Positions 1 to 8,136 of a stretch of DNA of 64,000 nt are shown piece after piece. The first letter of the stretch is position 1. Each line of letters opens with the position of its first letter. The notes beneath the pieces were generated by a model that saw only the letters and a program-made list of their open reading frames with translations, was not told the origin of the DNA and ran no database searches. The DNA lies in NCBI GenBank assembly GCA_017469265.1, contig JAFUGS010000048.1, forward strand, positions 1-64,000, read 5' to 3'. Origin of the DNA: Clostridia bacterium. GTDB lineage: Bacteria > Bacillota > Clostridia > Christensenellales > Aristaeellaceae. The position numbers and the translations under genes were made by a program.

Positions 1-174
1 GGCCTTCTCTTCGGGGGCCTTGTCGATTTCATCGTACCGCATGGCCTGGGCTTCGCCCTTGGTGGCCAGGGTCATGGTGATCGCGGCGGTCAGCGTCGTC
101 TTGCCATGGTCAACGTGGCCGATGGTGCCAATGTTAACATGGGGTTTTGTCCGCTCGTACTTTCCTTTAGCCAT
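1..174 (-). CDS. tuf: Elongation factor Tu, N-terminal part (runs off the left edge)
   Basis: The first 58 residues of EF-Tu, the GTPase that carries aminoacyl-tRNA to the ribosome. The protein begins [20 protein letters not shown] and contains the P-loop GHVDHGKT at residues 19-26, both diagnostic of the family. An AAGGAGGA ribosome-binding site lies about 8 bases before the ATG. The gene follows tRNA-Gly by 68 bases on the same strand with no terminator between, so both are probably transcribed from the promoter upstream of the tRNA. The C-terminal 85% lies outside the window. Confidence 0.97.
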   Translation of the reverse strand, partial: MAKGKYERTKPHVNIGTIGHVDHGKTTLTAAITMTLATKGEAQAMRYDEIDKAPEEKA

Positions 175-242
175 TGGAATCTTCCTCCTTACATTTCTCG
201 CTCAAAAGCGAAGGTTTTGCTTCCGAGCCGTTGATGCGGAAA

Positions 243-316
243 TGGAGCAGGTGATGGGAATCGAACCCACGTGACCAGCTTGGGAAGCTGGGGCTCTGCC
301 ATTGAGCTACACCTGC
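243..316 (-). tRNA. tRNA-Gly, anticodon CCC, with encoded CCA
   Basis: A 74-base cloverleaf can be drawn fully. The acceptor stem GCAGGTG pairs with CACCTGC, followed by discriminator T and an encoded CCA. The D stem is GCTC/GAGC, the anticodon stem CCAGC/GCTGG encloses loop TTCCCAA (anticodon CCC, reading GGG), and the T arm is GTGGG-TTCGATT-CCCAT. It sits just upstream of tuf on the same strand, recalling the tRNA-tufB arrangement known in Proteobacteria. Confidence 0.95.
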
Positions 317-361
317 GTAATGCCCGCATCACAAGCCCCTGAAGACTTGCGAACAAAGTGT

Positions 362-390
362 ATTTTATCCGTTTTTCCCTTCCCTGTCAA
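362..390 (-). promoter_or_regulatory. Sigma-70-type promoter of tRNA-Gly-tuf
   Basis: On the minus strand TTGACA (385-390) is followed by exactly 17 bases and TAAAAT (362-367). This is a perfect -35 and a 5/6 -10, about 46 bases before the tRNA 5' end. It is one of the strongest promoter matches in the window, as expected for a tuf transcript. Confidence 0.85.
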
Positions 391-450
391 GCCTTTTTCA
401 AAAACATGGAAAAAACAGTGCCTGTTATTTTTTTGTCATTCCCATGTCCG

Positions 451-497
451 GAAAACGGCTTCAGGCGGAGCGCGGTCTGCCGCGCCGCCTGAAGCCG
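451..497 (-). terminator. Rho-independent terminator of the ctsR-clpC operon
   Basis: A 13-base-pair stem (456-468 with 485-497) carries an inner CGCGG/CCGCG stem and is followed on the minus strand by TTTT. It begins 7 bases after the ClpC stop codon. Confidence 0.85.
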
Positions 498-503
498 CGG
501 TAT

Positions 504-3251
504 TCAGCTTTTGACCCTGGCGCCTTCCGGCAGGCCGGCGGGGCCGTCCTTCGGCCTGGGCATCTCCCGGATGACGATCTCGCCGCCCCGGACGCCCAGC
601 CGCACCGGCTGTCCCAGCTGCACCCGGCCTTCCAGCAGCGCCTCGGACAGAGTGTCCTCCACTGTCCGCTGAATCAGCCGCCGCAGGGGGCGGGCGCCGT
701 ACTTGGGATCATACCCTTCCCGGGCCAGCTTTTCCCGCACGGGCTTGTCCCAGGTCAGGCGGATGTCCTTTTCCTTCAGCCGGTCCGCCACCTGGCGCAG
801 CATCATTTCCGTGATCTGCAGGATATCCTCCTCCGTCAGCGCGTGGAAGACGATCAGCTCATCCACCCGGTTAATGAATTCCGGACGAAAGAGATCCTTC
901 ACTTCCTTCATGACGGCATCCTTCATGGCCTCATAGTCCTTCAGGCTGCGGGGTCCCTCCGCACCAAAGCCCATGGTCCGGCTGGTGGAAATGGTATGGG
1001 CCCCCGCGTTGGAGGTCATGACCACGATGGTGTTCTGGAAGGAAACCACCCGGCCCGTATTGTCCGTCAGCCGGCCGTCCTCCAGAATCTGCAGCAGGAT
1101 GTTGAACACATCCGGGTGCGCCTTTTCCACCTCATCCAGCAGCACGACGCTGTAGGGTTTCCGCCGCACCGCCTCCGTCAGCTGGCCGCCTTCCTCGTAT
1201 CCCACGTATCCGGGGGGCGAACCCACCAGCCGGGACACTGTATGCTTCTCCATGTATTCGCTCATGTCCAGGCGGATCACCGCGTCCTCATCCCCGAACA
1301 TGGCTTCCCCCAGCGCCCGGCAAAGCTCCGTCTTACCCACACCGGTCGGCCCCAGGAAGATGAAGCTGCCGATGGGCCGCTTCGGATCCTTCAGCCCGGC
1401 CCGCGCCCGGCGGATGGCCCGGGCTACGGCGGAAATGGCCTCCTCCTGGCCCACCATGCGCTGATGCAGCGTCTTCTCCAGCTTCATCAGCTTCTGGGCT
1501 TCCTTCTCCGTCATCCGGCTGACCGGAATCCCGGTCCACAGGGAAACCACCTGGGCGATGTCGTCCTCCGTCACCACATCCCGGCCCGTGGTCTGGCTCC
1601 GGTTCCAGGCCGCCCGTTTCTTCTCCATCTCCCGGGTCAGCTTCAGCTCCTGATCCCGCAGGGAGGCCGCCTTTTCATAGTCCTGATGGGCGACGGCTTC
1701 CTTCTTTTCGATCGCGATCTCTTCCAGCCGTTTCTCCTGCTCCCGCAGATCCGGCGGCGTGGTGCAGGCCTGGATCCGCACGCGGCTGGCCGCCTCGTCC
1801 ATCAGGTCCACCGCCTTGTCCGGCAGGAACCGGTCCGGAATATACCGGTCGGACAGCTTAACCGCCGCCGCCAGGGCCTCGTCGGTGATGCGCACCTTAT
1901 GATGGGCCTCGTACCGGTCCCGCAGGCCGCAGAGGATGCTCAGGGTTTCCTCAGCCGTGGGCTCGCCCACCGTCACCGGCTGGAAACGGCGCTCCAGGGC
2001 GGAATCCTTCTCAATATGCTTCCGGTATTCCTCCAGGGTGGTGGCGCCGATGCACTGGATTTCCCCCCGGCTCAGGGCCGGCTTCAGGATGTTTGCCGCG
2101 TCCAGTCCTCCCTCGCTGTTGCCCGCGCCGATGATGGTATGCATTTCATCCATGAACAGCAGCACGTCGCCCGCCTTGCGCAGCTCATCCATGACGTTCT
2201 TCAGCCGTTCCTCAAACTCGCCCCGGTACTTCGTTCCCGCCACCAGGGATCCCATGTCCAGACTCAGCACCCGCTTGCCCGCCAGCATCTCGGGAACGTT
2301 GCCCTGCACGATGCGCTGGGCCAGCCCTTCCACCACGGCGCTTTTGCCCACGCCGGGCTCACCGATGAGGACGGGGTTATTCTTGGTCCGGCGGATCAGG
2401 ATCTGAATGATCCGCTGAATCTCGTTGTCCCGGCCGATCACCGGGTCCAGCTCGTTCTTCCGGGCCGCCAGGGTCAAATCCCGGCAGAAGGAATCCAGGG
2501 ACTTCTTGCCCTCGTCATTTCCGTCGCTCCGCGCCTGCTGCCCCTGGGACATGAAAGGCACAAAGCCGAAGAAGGAGCGCTGGTTTTCCCCGGAGGAAGC
2601 GTTGTCCCGCATCTGGCGCAGGATTTCCTCCCGGGCGGCGGAGCAGTCCACCCCCGCCTTCCGCAGGATGGCGCTGGCCACCCCGTCATCGCTGCCCAGC
2701 AGCGCCAGCCACAGATGCTCCACCGTGACGTAGCTCTGCCCCAGCTTATGGCTCTCCAGCACGCTGGTTTCCAGCATTTTCTTGCCCCGGGGGCTCATCT
2801 CGACCCGGGTGCCCTGGGCCGGGGTCTCCCGGTTTTCTTCCAGATGCTCCTGAATCTCCTTCACCACGCTGTCAAAGCTGACCCGCTGGGACACGGGGCC
2901 GGGAACGGAGGCGTTGTTCTTCAGCAGCGCCAGCAGGATATGCTCCGTGCCCACATAGGACATCTGCAGGTCCATGGCGATGCGCTGGGCCAGCTGCAGG
3001 GTCTGCTGCGCCCGCTGGGTAAAACGGCCGAAAATGGGCATGGATACTTCCTTTCTGTCCTCGTCTTTCTTCTGCTGCGCCTGCAGCGCCCCCAGCATGG
3101 TGCTGAGGAAGCTTCGCAGGTTTCCCTTCATCAGGTCCGCGTTCATGCGGCTCATGCAGTCGGCACACAGGTGCCGGGTCTTGTTTTCCTCCCCGGAGAT
3201 CACGGAGATGGTAAAATTCGCTTCGTTCTTATGGCATTCCTCGCAAAGCAT
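504..3251 (-). CDS. clpC: ClpC-type AAA+ unfoldase with an N-terminal McsA-like zinc-finger segment (in-frame fusion)
   Basis: ClpC is the HSP100 unfoldase that feeds substrates to ClpP. Visible parts: a CxxC-X22-CxxC zinc-finger segment (Cys3, 6, 29, 32), a linker, then a typical ClpC start at Met71 ([12 protein letters not shown]), a Clp_N double repeat (about 75-215), the first AAA module with Walker A GEPGVGKS (297-304) and Walker B near 367, a UVR-like coiled middle domain (about 505-545), and the second module with GPTGVGKT (634-641). The first 70 residues resemble the start of McsA, which is normally a separate gene between ctsR and mcsB-clpC. Here it is joined in frame to clpC and no mcsB kinase gene is present. 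The ATG at 3251 has GGAGG 6 bases upstream. Met71 (codon at 3039-3041) has its own AAGGAAG, so a shorter plain ClpC may also be made. The second zinc motif of full McsA is absent. Confidence 0.93.
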   Translation of the reverse strand: MLCEECHKNEANFTISVISGEENKTRHLCADCMSRMNADLMKGNLRSFLSTMLGALQAQQKKDEDRKEVSMPIFGRFTQRAQQTLQLAQRIAMDLQMSYVGTEHILLALLKNNASVPGPVSQRVSFDSVVKEIQEHLEENRETPAQGTRVEMSPRGKKMLETSVLESHKLGQSYVTVEHLWLALLGSDDGVASAILRKAGVDCSAAREEILRQMRDNASSGENQRSFFGFVPFMSQGQQARSDGNDEGKKSLDSFCRDLTLAARKNELDPVIGRDNEIQRIIQILIRRTKNNPVLIGEPGVGKSAVVEGLAQRIVQGNVPEMLAGKRVLSLDMGSLVAGTKYRGEFEERLKNVMDELRKAGDVLLFMDEMHTIIGAGNSEGGLDAANILKPALSRGEIQCIGATTLEEYRKHIEKDSALERRFQPVTVGEPTAEETLSILCGLRDRYEAHHKVRITDEALAAAVKLSDRYIPDRFLPDKAVDLMDEAASRVRIQACTTPPDLREQEKRLEEIAIEKKEAVAHQDYEKAASLRDQELKLTREMEKKRAAWNRSQTTGRDVVTEDDIAQVVSLWTGIPVSRMTEKEAQKLMKLEKTLHQRMVGQEEAISAVARAIRRARAGLKDPKRPIGSFIFLGPTGVGKTELCRALGEAMFGDEDAVIRLDMSEYMEKHTVSRLVGSPPGYVGYEEGGQLTEAVRRKPYSVVLLDEVEKAHPDVFNILLQILEDGRLTDNTGRVVSFQNTIVVMTSNAGAHTISTSRTMGFGAEGPRSLKDYEAMKDAVMKEVKDLFRPEFINRVDELIVFHALTEEDILQITEMMLRQVADRLKEKDIRLTWDKPVREKLAREGYDPKYGARPLRRLIQRTVEDTLSEALLEGRVQLGQPVRLGVRGGEIVIREMPRPKDGPAGLPEGARVKS

Positions 3252-3361
3252 GCCGTTCCTCCTCTCTGTCCGGGGCTTCCGGAAAGCACCGGAATCCGGG
3301 GCCCTGTACCGGGCCGTGTCCGTGCGTACAGGCAGGGCTCAGCCGAAAGCCGCCCCGCGGT

Positions 3362-3838
3362 TTACTGCGGATGCCCGTTGGCCAGGGCCAGGATCATGGA
3401 TTTCAGCATTCTGGCCCGCAGGGCGTTTTTCATCTCCGGCGAAACGGGCACCGCCAGAGCCTTGCCGCTGAGGGCCGCGGCCATCAGGGAGGCCTCCGCC
3501 TCCGTGGCGTTCCCGCTGTCCCGCAGGTGGGCGATGATCCGCAGGGCTTCCTCCTCGCTGAGGCTGTCGCCGATCCGGTCCCGCACCAGGTAGGCCATCT
3601 TCTGTGGACCCGTTTCCACCACCCGGACAATCCGGATGTATCCGCCGCCGCCCCGATGGCTTTCCGTCATATATCCCTGGGAGGGAGAAAACCGGGTCGC
3701 CAGCACATAGTTGATCTGGCTTGGGGCGCAGCCAAAATACTCCGCCAGCTCATTCCGGCGCAGCTCCACCTCGTGGGACTCCTCCCCCAGCATGTCCTTG
3801 ATAAAATTTTCGATTGAATCGCTGATTCGCATACTCAC
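3362..3838 (-). CDS. ctsR: Transcriptional repressor CtsR
   Basis: A 158-residue CtsR, the repressor of class III heat-shock genes (clp, mcs) in Bacillota. The N-terminal winged-helix region shows the family hallmarks ISDSIENFIK, VPSQINYV-like APSQINYVLATRF and the glycine-rich RGGGGYIRI wing. It is the first gene of the ctsR-clpC operon, 110 bases ahead of the zinc-finger/ClpC gene. A CtsR box overlaps its own promoter, so the operon is autoregulated. The start could be Met1 or Met3; the GGCGGG before Met1 is modest. Confidence 0.95.
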   Translation of the reverse strand: MSMRISDSIENFIKDMLGEESHEVELRRNELAEYFGCAPSQINYVLATRFSPSQGYMTESHRGGGGYIRIVRVVETGPQKMAYLVRDRIGDSLSEEEALRIIAHLRDSGNATEAEASLMAAALSGKALAVPVSPEMKNALRARMLKSMILALANGHPQ

Positions 3839-3861
3839 ACCCGCCTTTCGCCAAACAAGTC

Positions 3862-3878
3862 ATTGACTTTCTTTGACC
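3862..3878 (-). promoter_or_regulatory. CtsR operator (heptad direct repeat)
   Basis: On the minus strand the 17 bases read GGTCAAAGAAAGTCAAT, matching the known CtsR box RGTCAAANANRGTCAAA with one mismatch in the last position. It lies just downstream of the -10 element, over the expected transcription start, where binding would block initiation. Confidence 0.9.
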
Positions 3879-3883
3879 TTGTT

Positions 3884-3912
3884 ATTGTAGCATAAAAAAC
3901 AGGTGCGCGCAA
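3884..3912 (-). promoter_or_regulatory. Promoter of ctsR-clpC
   Basis: Minus strand: TTGCGC (3907-3912), 17 bases, TACAAT (3884-3889). The -35 matches 4/6 and the -10 5/6. The CtsR box starts 5 bases downstream of the -10. Confidence 0.75.
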
Positions 3913-3930
3913 GAATTTTTCTTTGCTGGT

Positions 3931-4764
3931 TTATTCGATGCCGATCCGCGTGCAGGGCACCCGGCCCTCCACCAGGTCGGACAGGCGGTGCCGGGCATGC
4001 CCGATAATCACCCGCGTACCGCCCCGGACGCACTGCAGCGCGTACTCCAGCTTGGCCCTTGCCCCGTTGGCTCCTTCCCGGCTGGCGCCCACGCAGTTTT
4101 CCTGCAGGGTCCGCACCTGGCGCTCCACGCTTTCCAGGTCTGACCCTGTCACATCCCGCACCAGGGTCTTCGCGTCCCTCGGATCCCGGTAAATGCCTTC
4201 CGTGGAGGTCATCAGCACCAGGGTCTTCGCGTGGACCAGGTTCGCGATTACCGCGGCCGTCTCGTCATTGTCCACGCACTCATGCACCTCCGCCCCCTGG
4301 CTGCGGCGGACCGCCAGCTCCATCTTCCGGTTTTCCTCGTCGCTGACCGGATCATTGTAATTCACGATGGGAATCGTTTTCTGCCGAGCCGCCCGCTCCA
4401 GCAGCAGGCGGATATGCTCCCGCTTCTCCGGGTCGTTGAAATGCGTGTGCTCCACCAGGATCTGTCGCAGCCCGTACTCCGGGGGAATGAACTGGCGGTA
4501 GGTCTGCATCAGGATGGTCTGGCCCTGGCTGGCGTAATCCGCCTTGTCCTGTTCCGGATCCCCGCAAAGCTCACATCCCGTGCGCTTGATATAATCCAGC
4601 CGGCCAATCTCCGTGGCTCCGCTGGTAACCCAGATCATGCCGGGCCGCAGCTCCGAACCCAGGCGGGAGATAATGTTGTAATTGATATCCCGGTCCTCCT
4701 GCCGGATCAGCGCCATGGATCCGATCTTGCCCACCAGTTCAAAGGAATAGTTCACTTTTCCCAC
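3931..4764 (-). CDS. Amino acid kinase family protein (glutamate 5-kinase-like)
   Basis: A 277-residue protein with the amino-acid-kinase fold (glutamate 5-kinase, uridylate kinase and relatives). The segments WVTSGATEIGR (about 46-56), IVNYNDPVSDEE, DNDETAAVIANLV and LVLMTSTEGIYRDP correspond to substrate- and nucleotide-binding loops in ProB-type enzymes. It is shorter than full ProB and lacks a PUA domain, and no proA lies nearby, so proline synthesis is only one possibility. The start is GTG at 4764 with a weak GAGG about 10 bases upstream. It follows aroK across a terminator-like hairpin. Confidence 0.7.
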   Translation of the reverse strand: MGKVNYSFELVGKIGSMALIRQEDRDINYNIISRLGSELRPGMIWVTSGATEIGRLDYIKRTGCELCGDPEQDKADYASQGQTILMQTYRQFIPPEYGLRQILVEHTHFNDPEKREHIRLLLERAARQKTIPIVNYNDPVSDEENRKMELAVRRSQGAEVHECVDNDETAAVIANLVHAKTLVLMTSTEGIYRDPRDAKTLVRDVTGSDLESVERQVRTLQENCVGASREGANGARAKLEYALQCVRGGTRVIIGHARHRLSDLVEGRVPCTRIGIE

Positions 4765-4783
4765 ACTCCGTCATCCTCATTTG

Positions 4784-4814
4784 AAAAGGGCCCGCGATGA
4801 TCGCGCCGGCCCTT
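4784..4814 (-). terminator. Probable terminator of aroK
   Basis: AAGGGCC (4786-4792) pairs with GGCCCTT (4808-4814), with a further CGCG stem inside the loop. A short T-rich run follows on the minus strand. It may attenuate rather than stop transcription into the downstream kinase gene. Confidence 0.55.
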
Positions 4815-4846
4815 CCGCGCGGCCGGGCGGCCCCTGCCCGCCAGCC

Positions 4847-5362
4847 TCACGCGTGATACCTTTCCTTCAGCACCCGCTCCAGCAGCGACAGCGTCTCCGT
4901 ATACTCCCCGGCATTTGGCAGAACCACGTCCGCCAGCTGCCGGTATACCGGCATCCGGGTTTCATAGAGCTCCCGCAGCTTTTCCTCCGGATTCTCCTGC
5001 AGCAGCGGACGCTCCTCCGTCCGGATGTCTGAGAGGATCCGCTCCAGCGGGCGGTCCAGCAGGATCACGCTGCCCCAGCTCTGCATGATTTTTCGGTTCA
5101 CCGGATTCATGGCCGTGCCTCCGCCCAGGGAGATGACCCCCGGCCGGGCCCGGGTCAGCGCCGCCAGGGCCCCGGTCTCCGCCTTCCGGAAAGCCGTCTC
5201 GCCATGCTGCGCGAAAATATCCGAAACGGACATGCCCGCCCGTTCCTCAATCCATTGATCCAGATCCGTAAAGGGCAGCCCCAGCTCCCGGGCGGCCCGA
5301 CGGCCCAGGCTGCTTTTTCCGCTGCCCGGCATGCCGATGAGATAGATCTGTCGTTCCAGCAT
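4847..5362 (-). CDS. aroK: Shikimate kinase
   Basis: A 171-residue P-loop kinase that phosphorylates shikimate in aromatic amino acid synthesis. It shows the Walker A GMPGSGKSS near the N-terminus, the shikimate-binding DLDQWIEERAG segment, the GETAFRKAE motif, SLGGGTA and the lid RPLL, in the usual order and at the usual length. The ATG at 5362 is chosen over an upstream in-frame start because AGAAGGAGG lies about 9 bases before it. No other aro genes are close. Confidence 0.93.
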   Translation of the reverse strand: MLERQIYLIGMPGSGKSSLGRRAARELGLPFTDLDQWIEERAGMSVSDIFAQHGETAFRKAETGALAALTRARPGVISLGGGTAMNPVNRKIMQSWGSVILLDRPLERILSDIRTEERPLLQENPEEKLRELYETRMPVYRQLADVVLPNAGEYTETLSLLERVLKERYHA

Positions 5363-5409
5363 CCGTCCTGCCTCCTTCTGACAAGCAACAACCCTTCCTC
5401 CGGGGAGCA

Positions 5410-5438
5410 AGTATAGCACAGCCCGGACGGTTTGTCAT
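5410..5438 (-). promoter_or_regulatory. Promoter of aroK
   Basis: Minus strand: ATGACA (5433-5438), 17 bases, TATACT (5410-5415); 5/6 matches in each hexamer. Confidence 0.7.
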
Positions 5439-5494
5439 TACGCATCAAGGCGGCAAAACGCTCCGCGATTGTTTTGTTTTTGTCTTCTCTCCAT

Positions 5495-6949
5495 TCACGC
5501 CGGACTCCCGGCATCCGCCGCCCGGTCCAGGGTAAAGCGGAAGGCGGTTCCTTCCGGCGGATCCAGCAGCTCGATTTTCCGGCCGTGCATCGCCAGAATC
5601 CGCTGGCAGATGCTGAGCCCCAGCCCCGTGCCCTTGCCAGCGGTATGCGCCCGGTCCCCGGTGAAAAACCGGTCAAAGACCCGTTCCCGGTCCTCCGGCG
5701 GAATGGTCACGCCGTTATCCCATACCGTAACGTGAACCTCCTCCCCGGTGTCTTCCGTTGTCAGCGTGATTTTTCCCTGCTCCCCGGTAAACTTGATGGC
5801 GTTGTCCAGCAGGTTGATGACCACCTGTTCCACCCGCTCGCTGTCCGCGCGCACCCGGCAGGGATCCGCCCGGAAATCGCATTCCACCTCAATCTTCTTC
5901 CCGTCCAGGTCATTGATCCGCCGGATGATGGCCCGCCGGAGCATTTCATTGATGTCAAAATCCGACATCTCCAGCGTGGCGTCCTCCCGCTCCAGCCTGC
6001 TCAGCTGGAGCAGATCCCCCACCAGGCGGCTCAGCCGGTTGCTCTCCTCCGCCACCAGCCGCAGGTATTTCGGATGTTCCTCCGCAGGAATAACGCCCTC
6101 CGCCATCCCCTCCGCGAACCCTTTAATACTGGTAATCGGGCTGCGCAGCTCATGGCTCACGTTGGCCACAAATTCCCTGCGGCTGTTTTCCACCTTCCGC
6201 AGCTGGTCGCTCATGGCGTTAAAGGTGCCGCTCAGCTGTCGCAGCTGGGGGTCTCCTCTGCTTTCGTCCACCCGGCGGCTGAAGTCTCCCGTCCCCATCG
6301 CCCGGGCCGCCTCTGTCAGTTCGCCCAGGGGCTTCATCATGCTCCGCACCACCAGGCCCACCGCCACGGCGCTCAGCGCCGCCGCCAGCAGGGCCATGGC
6401 GGCCACCTGGCCCAGCAGATCCTCCATGCCGCCCTGGATCCGCTGGGCCCGGGTCTGGATCAGCACGGCCCCCACCACCGTGTTGTACTGCAGGAAGGGC
6501 ACCCCCACCGTAAAGGTGGGATCCGCGCCGGCCATGGCCTGCACCCGGATGGTCTCGCCGGCCAGCACCTGCTTGAGCGCGGCTCTGATCTCCTCCCCGC
6601 TGAGGCTGGCCACAAAGTCCGGATCTTCGCTGTAGGCTGTCTGCAGGTTGTCCATCACATTGCCCCAGCGATCCACCACCGCGATATAGGCGCCAAACTC
6701 ATCATTGACCTTCTGCGCTTTCCAGTTCAGGTACCTTCGGGAATGCTGAAAAAGGGAAAGCATGGAGCCGTCCCCGATTACATCCCCTGCCAGATAGGCG
6801 ATATCCCCCGCCTCGCTGGCCAGGTAATCCAGCCGGGCGGAAATCCGCTGTTCCCGCAGGCTGTAATAGCTCAGCGCCCCCAGCGCCACCGCCAGGATCA
6901 GGATCACGCTGAGCACCACCGCCATGATCCGCGCGTACAGACTGTTCAT
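5495..6949 (-). CDS. Membrane sensor histidine kinase (HAMP-HisKA-HATPase)
   Basis: A 484-residue two-component sensor. A transmembrane helix (about 8-29) and a second (about 180-202) flank an extracytoplasmic sensor region of about 150 residues. A HAMP linker (about 203-255), a HisKA domain with phospho-acceptor His266 in FVANVSHELRSP, and an ATPase domain follow, with N box (NLLDNAIKFT), D box (VWDNGVTIP), F box (RVFDRFF) and GKGTGLGLS. The layout is that of PhoR/WalK-type kinases. Its start overlaps the stop of the serine hydrolase by 4 bases (ATGA), so translation is coupled. It is the last gene of a regulator-hydrolase-kinase operon. The sensed signal is unknown; the hydrolase hints at a cell-wall or beta-lactam-related signal, which is inference. 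Confidence 0.93.
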   Translation of the reverse strand: MNSLYARIMAVVLSVILILAVALGALSYYSLREQRISARLDYLASEAGDIAYLAGDVIGDGSMLSLFQHSRRYLNWKAQKVNDEFGAYIAVVDRWGNVMDNLQTAYSEDPDFVASLSGEEIRAALKQVLAGETIRVQAMAGADPTFTVGVPFLQYNTVVGAVLIQTRAQRIQGGMEDLLGQVAAMALLAAALSAVAVGLVVRSMMKPLGELTEAARAMGTGDFSRRVDESRGDPQLRQLSGTFNAMSDQLRKVENSRREFVANVSHELRSPITSIKGFAEGMAEGVIPAEEHPKYLRLVAEESNRLSRLVGDLLQLSRLEREDATLEMSDFDINEMLRRAIIRRINDLDGKKIEVECDFRADPCRVRADSERVEQVVINLLDNAIKFTGEQGKITLTTEDTGEEVHVTVWDNGVTIPPEDRERVFDRFFTGDRAHTAGKGTGLGLSICQRILAMHGRKIELLDPPEGTAFRFTLDRAADAGSPA

Positions 6950-8133
6950 GTTTTCGCTCCTTCAGGGCCGGCCTCCGCCAGCGCCTCCTCCGCCGCCGCA
7001 TGAAAGTGGGCGTCCTTCTGATGCACATACTGGACGGAAGAAGGATGCCGGCTGCCGTCCGTCCATCGGATTTCTCCCAGCCCTTCCGGGCTGAGCCCGT
7101 AATCCGTCAGGCGCTTTCCCGCCGGCGGCAGCAGCACGGTCAGCCGGTCCCGTACCCGGTTGCCCAGAAAAATCGTATACCGCCCGCCCCGCGGGTCCAC
7201 GCTGAAGTGATTGCCCGTAAAGCCGCCGATGCCGAAAGCTCCCGGGCCCATGGCGGCGGGGATTTCCGAAAAGTACTGATCCGGATGCTTCAGATAACAC
7301 TGATACCCCAGGTACTGGGTATATCCGCCGTCAGGCCGCTGGCGCCCGGTGCGGTTTACCGCCATACAGGCCAGGCTTTCCGGCGGAAGAATCCGTCCGG
7401 CCAGCAGCGCCCCGGCCAGCTTCTCCAGGTCATCCAGCGTGGAAAACAGCCCCGCGTGGCCGCAGAGTCTGCCCGTATCCCCCTGCAAAATCGCTGCCTT
7501 CGGGTCATGGGGCACGCCCCGGGGCGGCGCCGGCCGGCGGATCCATTTTTCCCCCTCTATCCGGTATTCCGGACCATAGACCAGGCAGTCCGCCAGCCGG
7601 CTCTCCGGCACCCGGGCCCAGGTCTCCGTCATGCCGGCCGGCTCCAGCACCCAGCGCTTCACGCAGGCATAGAGCGGCTCGCCCGCCGCCGCCTCGATCA
7701 CGTATCCCAGCACCATGGCGGGGATGTCCGAATAAGCCCGCTGCCCCGTCGGTCCCGCGTCCCGGGCCGCCAGCAAACAACACTCCGCCGCGTCCGGATC
7801 CGGCTGGGCGTCAATCCGCTGCGGGGTTTCGATCCGCCGCTGAAAGCCCATGAGCTGCTCCACCGTCACGCTCCGCAGGCCCGTGAACGCCGGGCAGTAA
7901 TCCGAAACCCGGCGCAGCGGATCCAGCGCGCCCCTGTCCCTGAGGCGCATCAGCGTCAGCCCGGTAAACAGCTTGGTCACGGACGCCAGGTCAAAAACGG
8001 TCCGGCCGCTGATGTCCCGCCCGTCCCGGGCCTCCGCCCGCCGCCCCTGCCGGAAGCAGACCGCGGCCATGCCGTCCATGATGCGGGTTTCCCGGGTAAA
8101 ATAGGCCACCGCCTGCATCAGTTTTTCATTCAT
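6946..8133 (-). CDS. Serine hydrolase of the beta-lactamase/penicillin-binding fold (class C-like)
   Basis: A 395-residue serine hydrolase of the beta-lactamase superfamily. The catalytic SxxK is SVTK at 51-54, the second motif is YSD within QRAYSDIPAMV, and the third is HAG in LCGHAGLFSTL. Members include AmpC-type beta-lactamases, D-aminopeptidases and esterases, so the substrate cannot be named. No signal peptide or transmembrane segment is visible, so it is probably cytoplasmic. It is sandwiched between the response regulator (3-base gap) and the histidine kinase (4-base overlap), suggesting a role in making or clearing the signal. Confidence 0.85.
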   Translation of the reverse strand: MNEKLMQAVAYFTRETRIMDGMAAVCFRQGRRAEARDGRDISGRTVFDLASVTKLFTGLTLMRLRDRGALDPLRRVSDYCPAFTGLRSVTVEQLMGFQRRIETPQRIDAQPDPDAAECCLLAARDAGPTGQRAYSDIPAMVLGYVIEAAAGEPLYACVKRWVLEPAGMTETWARVPESRLADCLVYGPEYRIEGEKWIRRPAPPRGVPHDPKAAILQGDTGRLCGHAGLFSTLDDLEKLAGALLAGRILPPESLACMAVNRTGRQRPDGGYTQYLGYQCYLKHPDQYFSEIPAAMGPGAFGIGGFTGNHFSVDPRGGRYTIFLGNRVRDRLTVLLPPAGKRLTDYGLSPEGLGEIRWTDGSRHPSSVQYVHQKDAHFHAAAEEALAEAGPEGAKT

Positions 8134-8136
8134 CTT

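Noticed and set aside
444..3593. A 1049-codon open frame on the plus strand opposite clpC and ctsR
   Set aside because: Same reasoning: shadow of clpC with low-complexity composition and no start signal.
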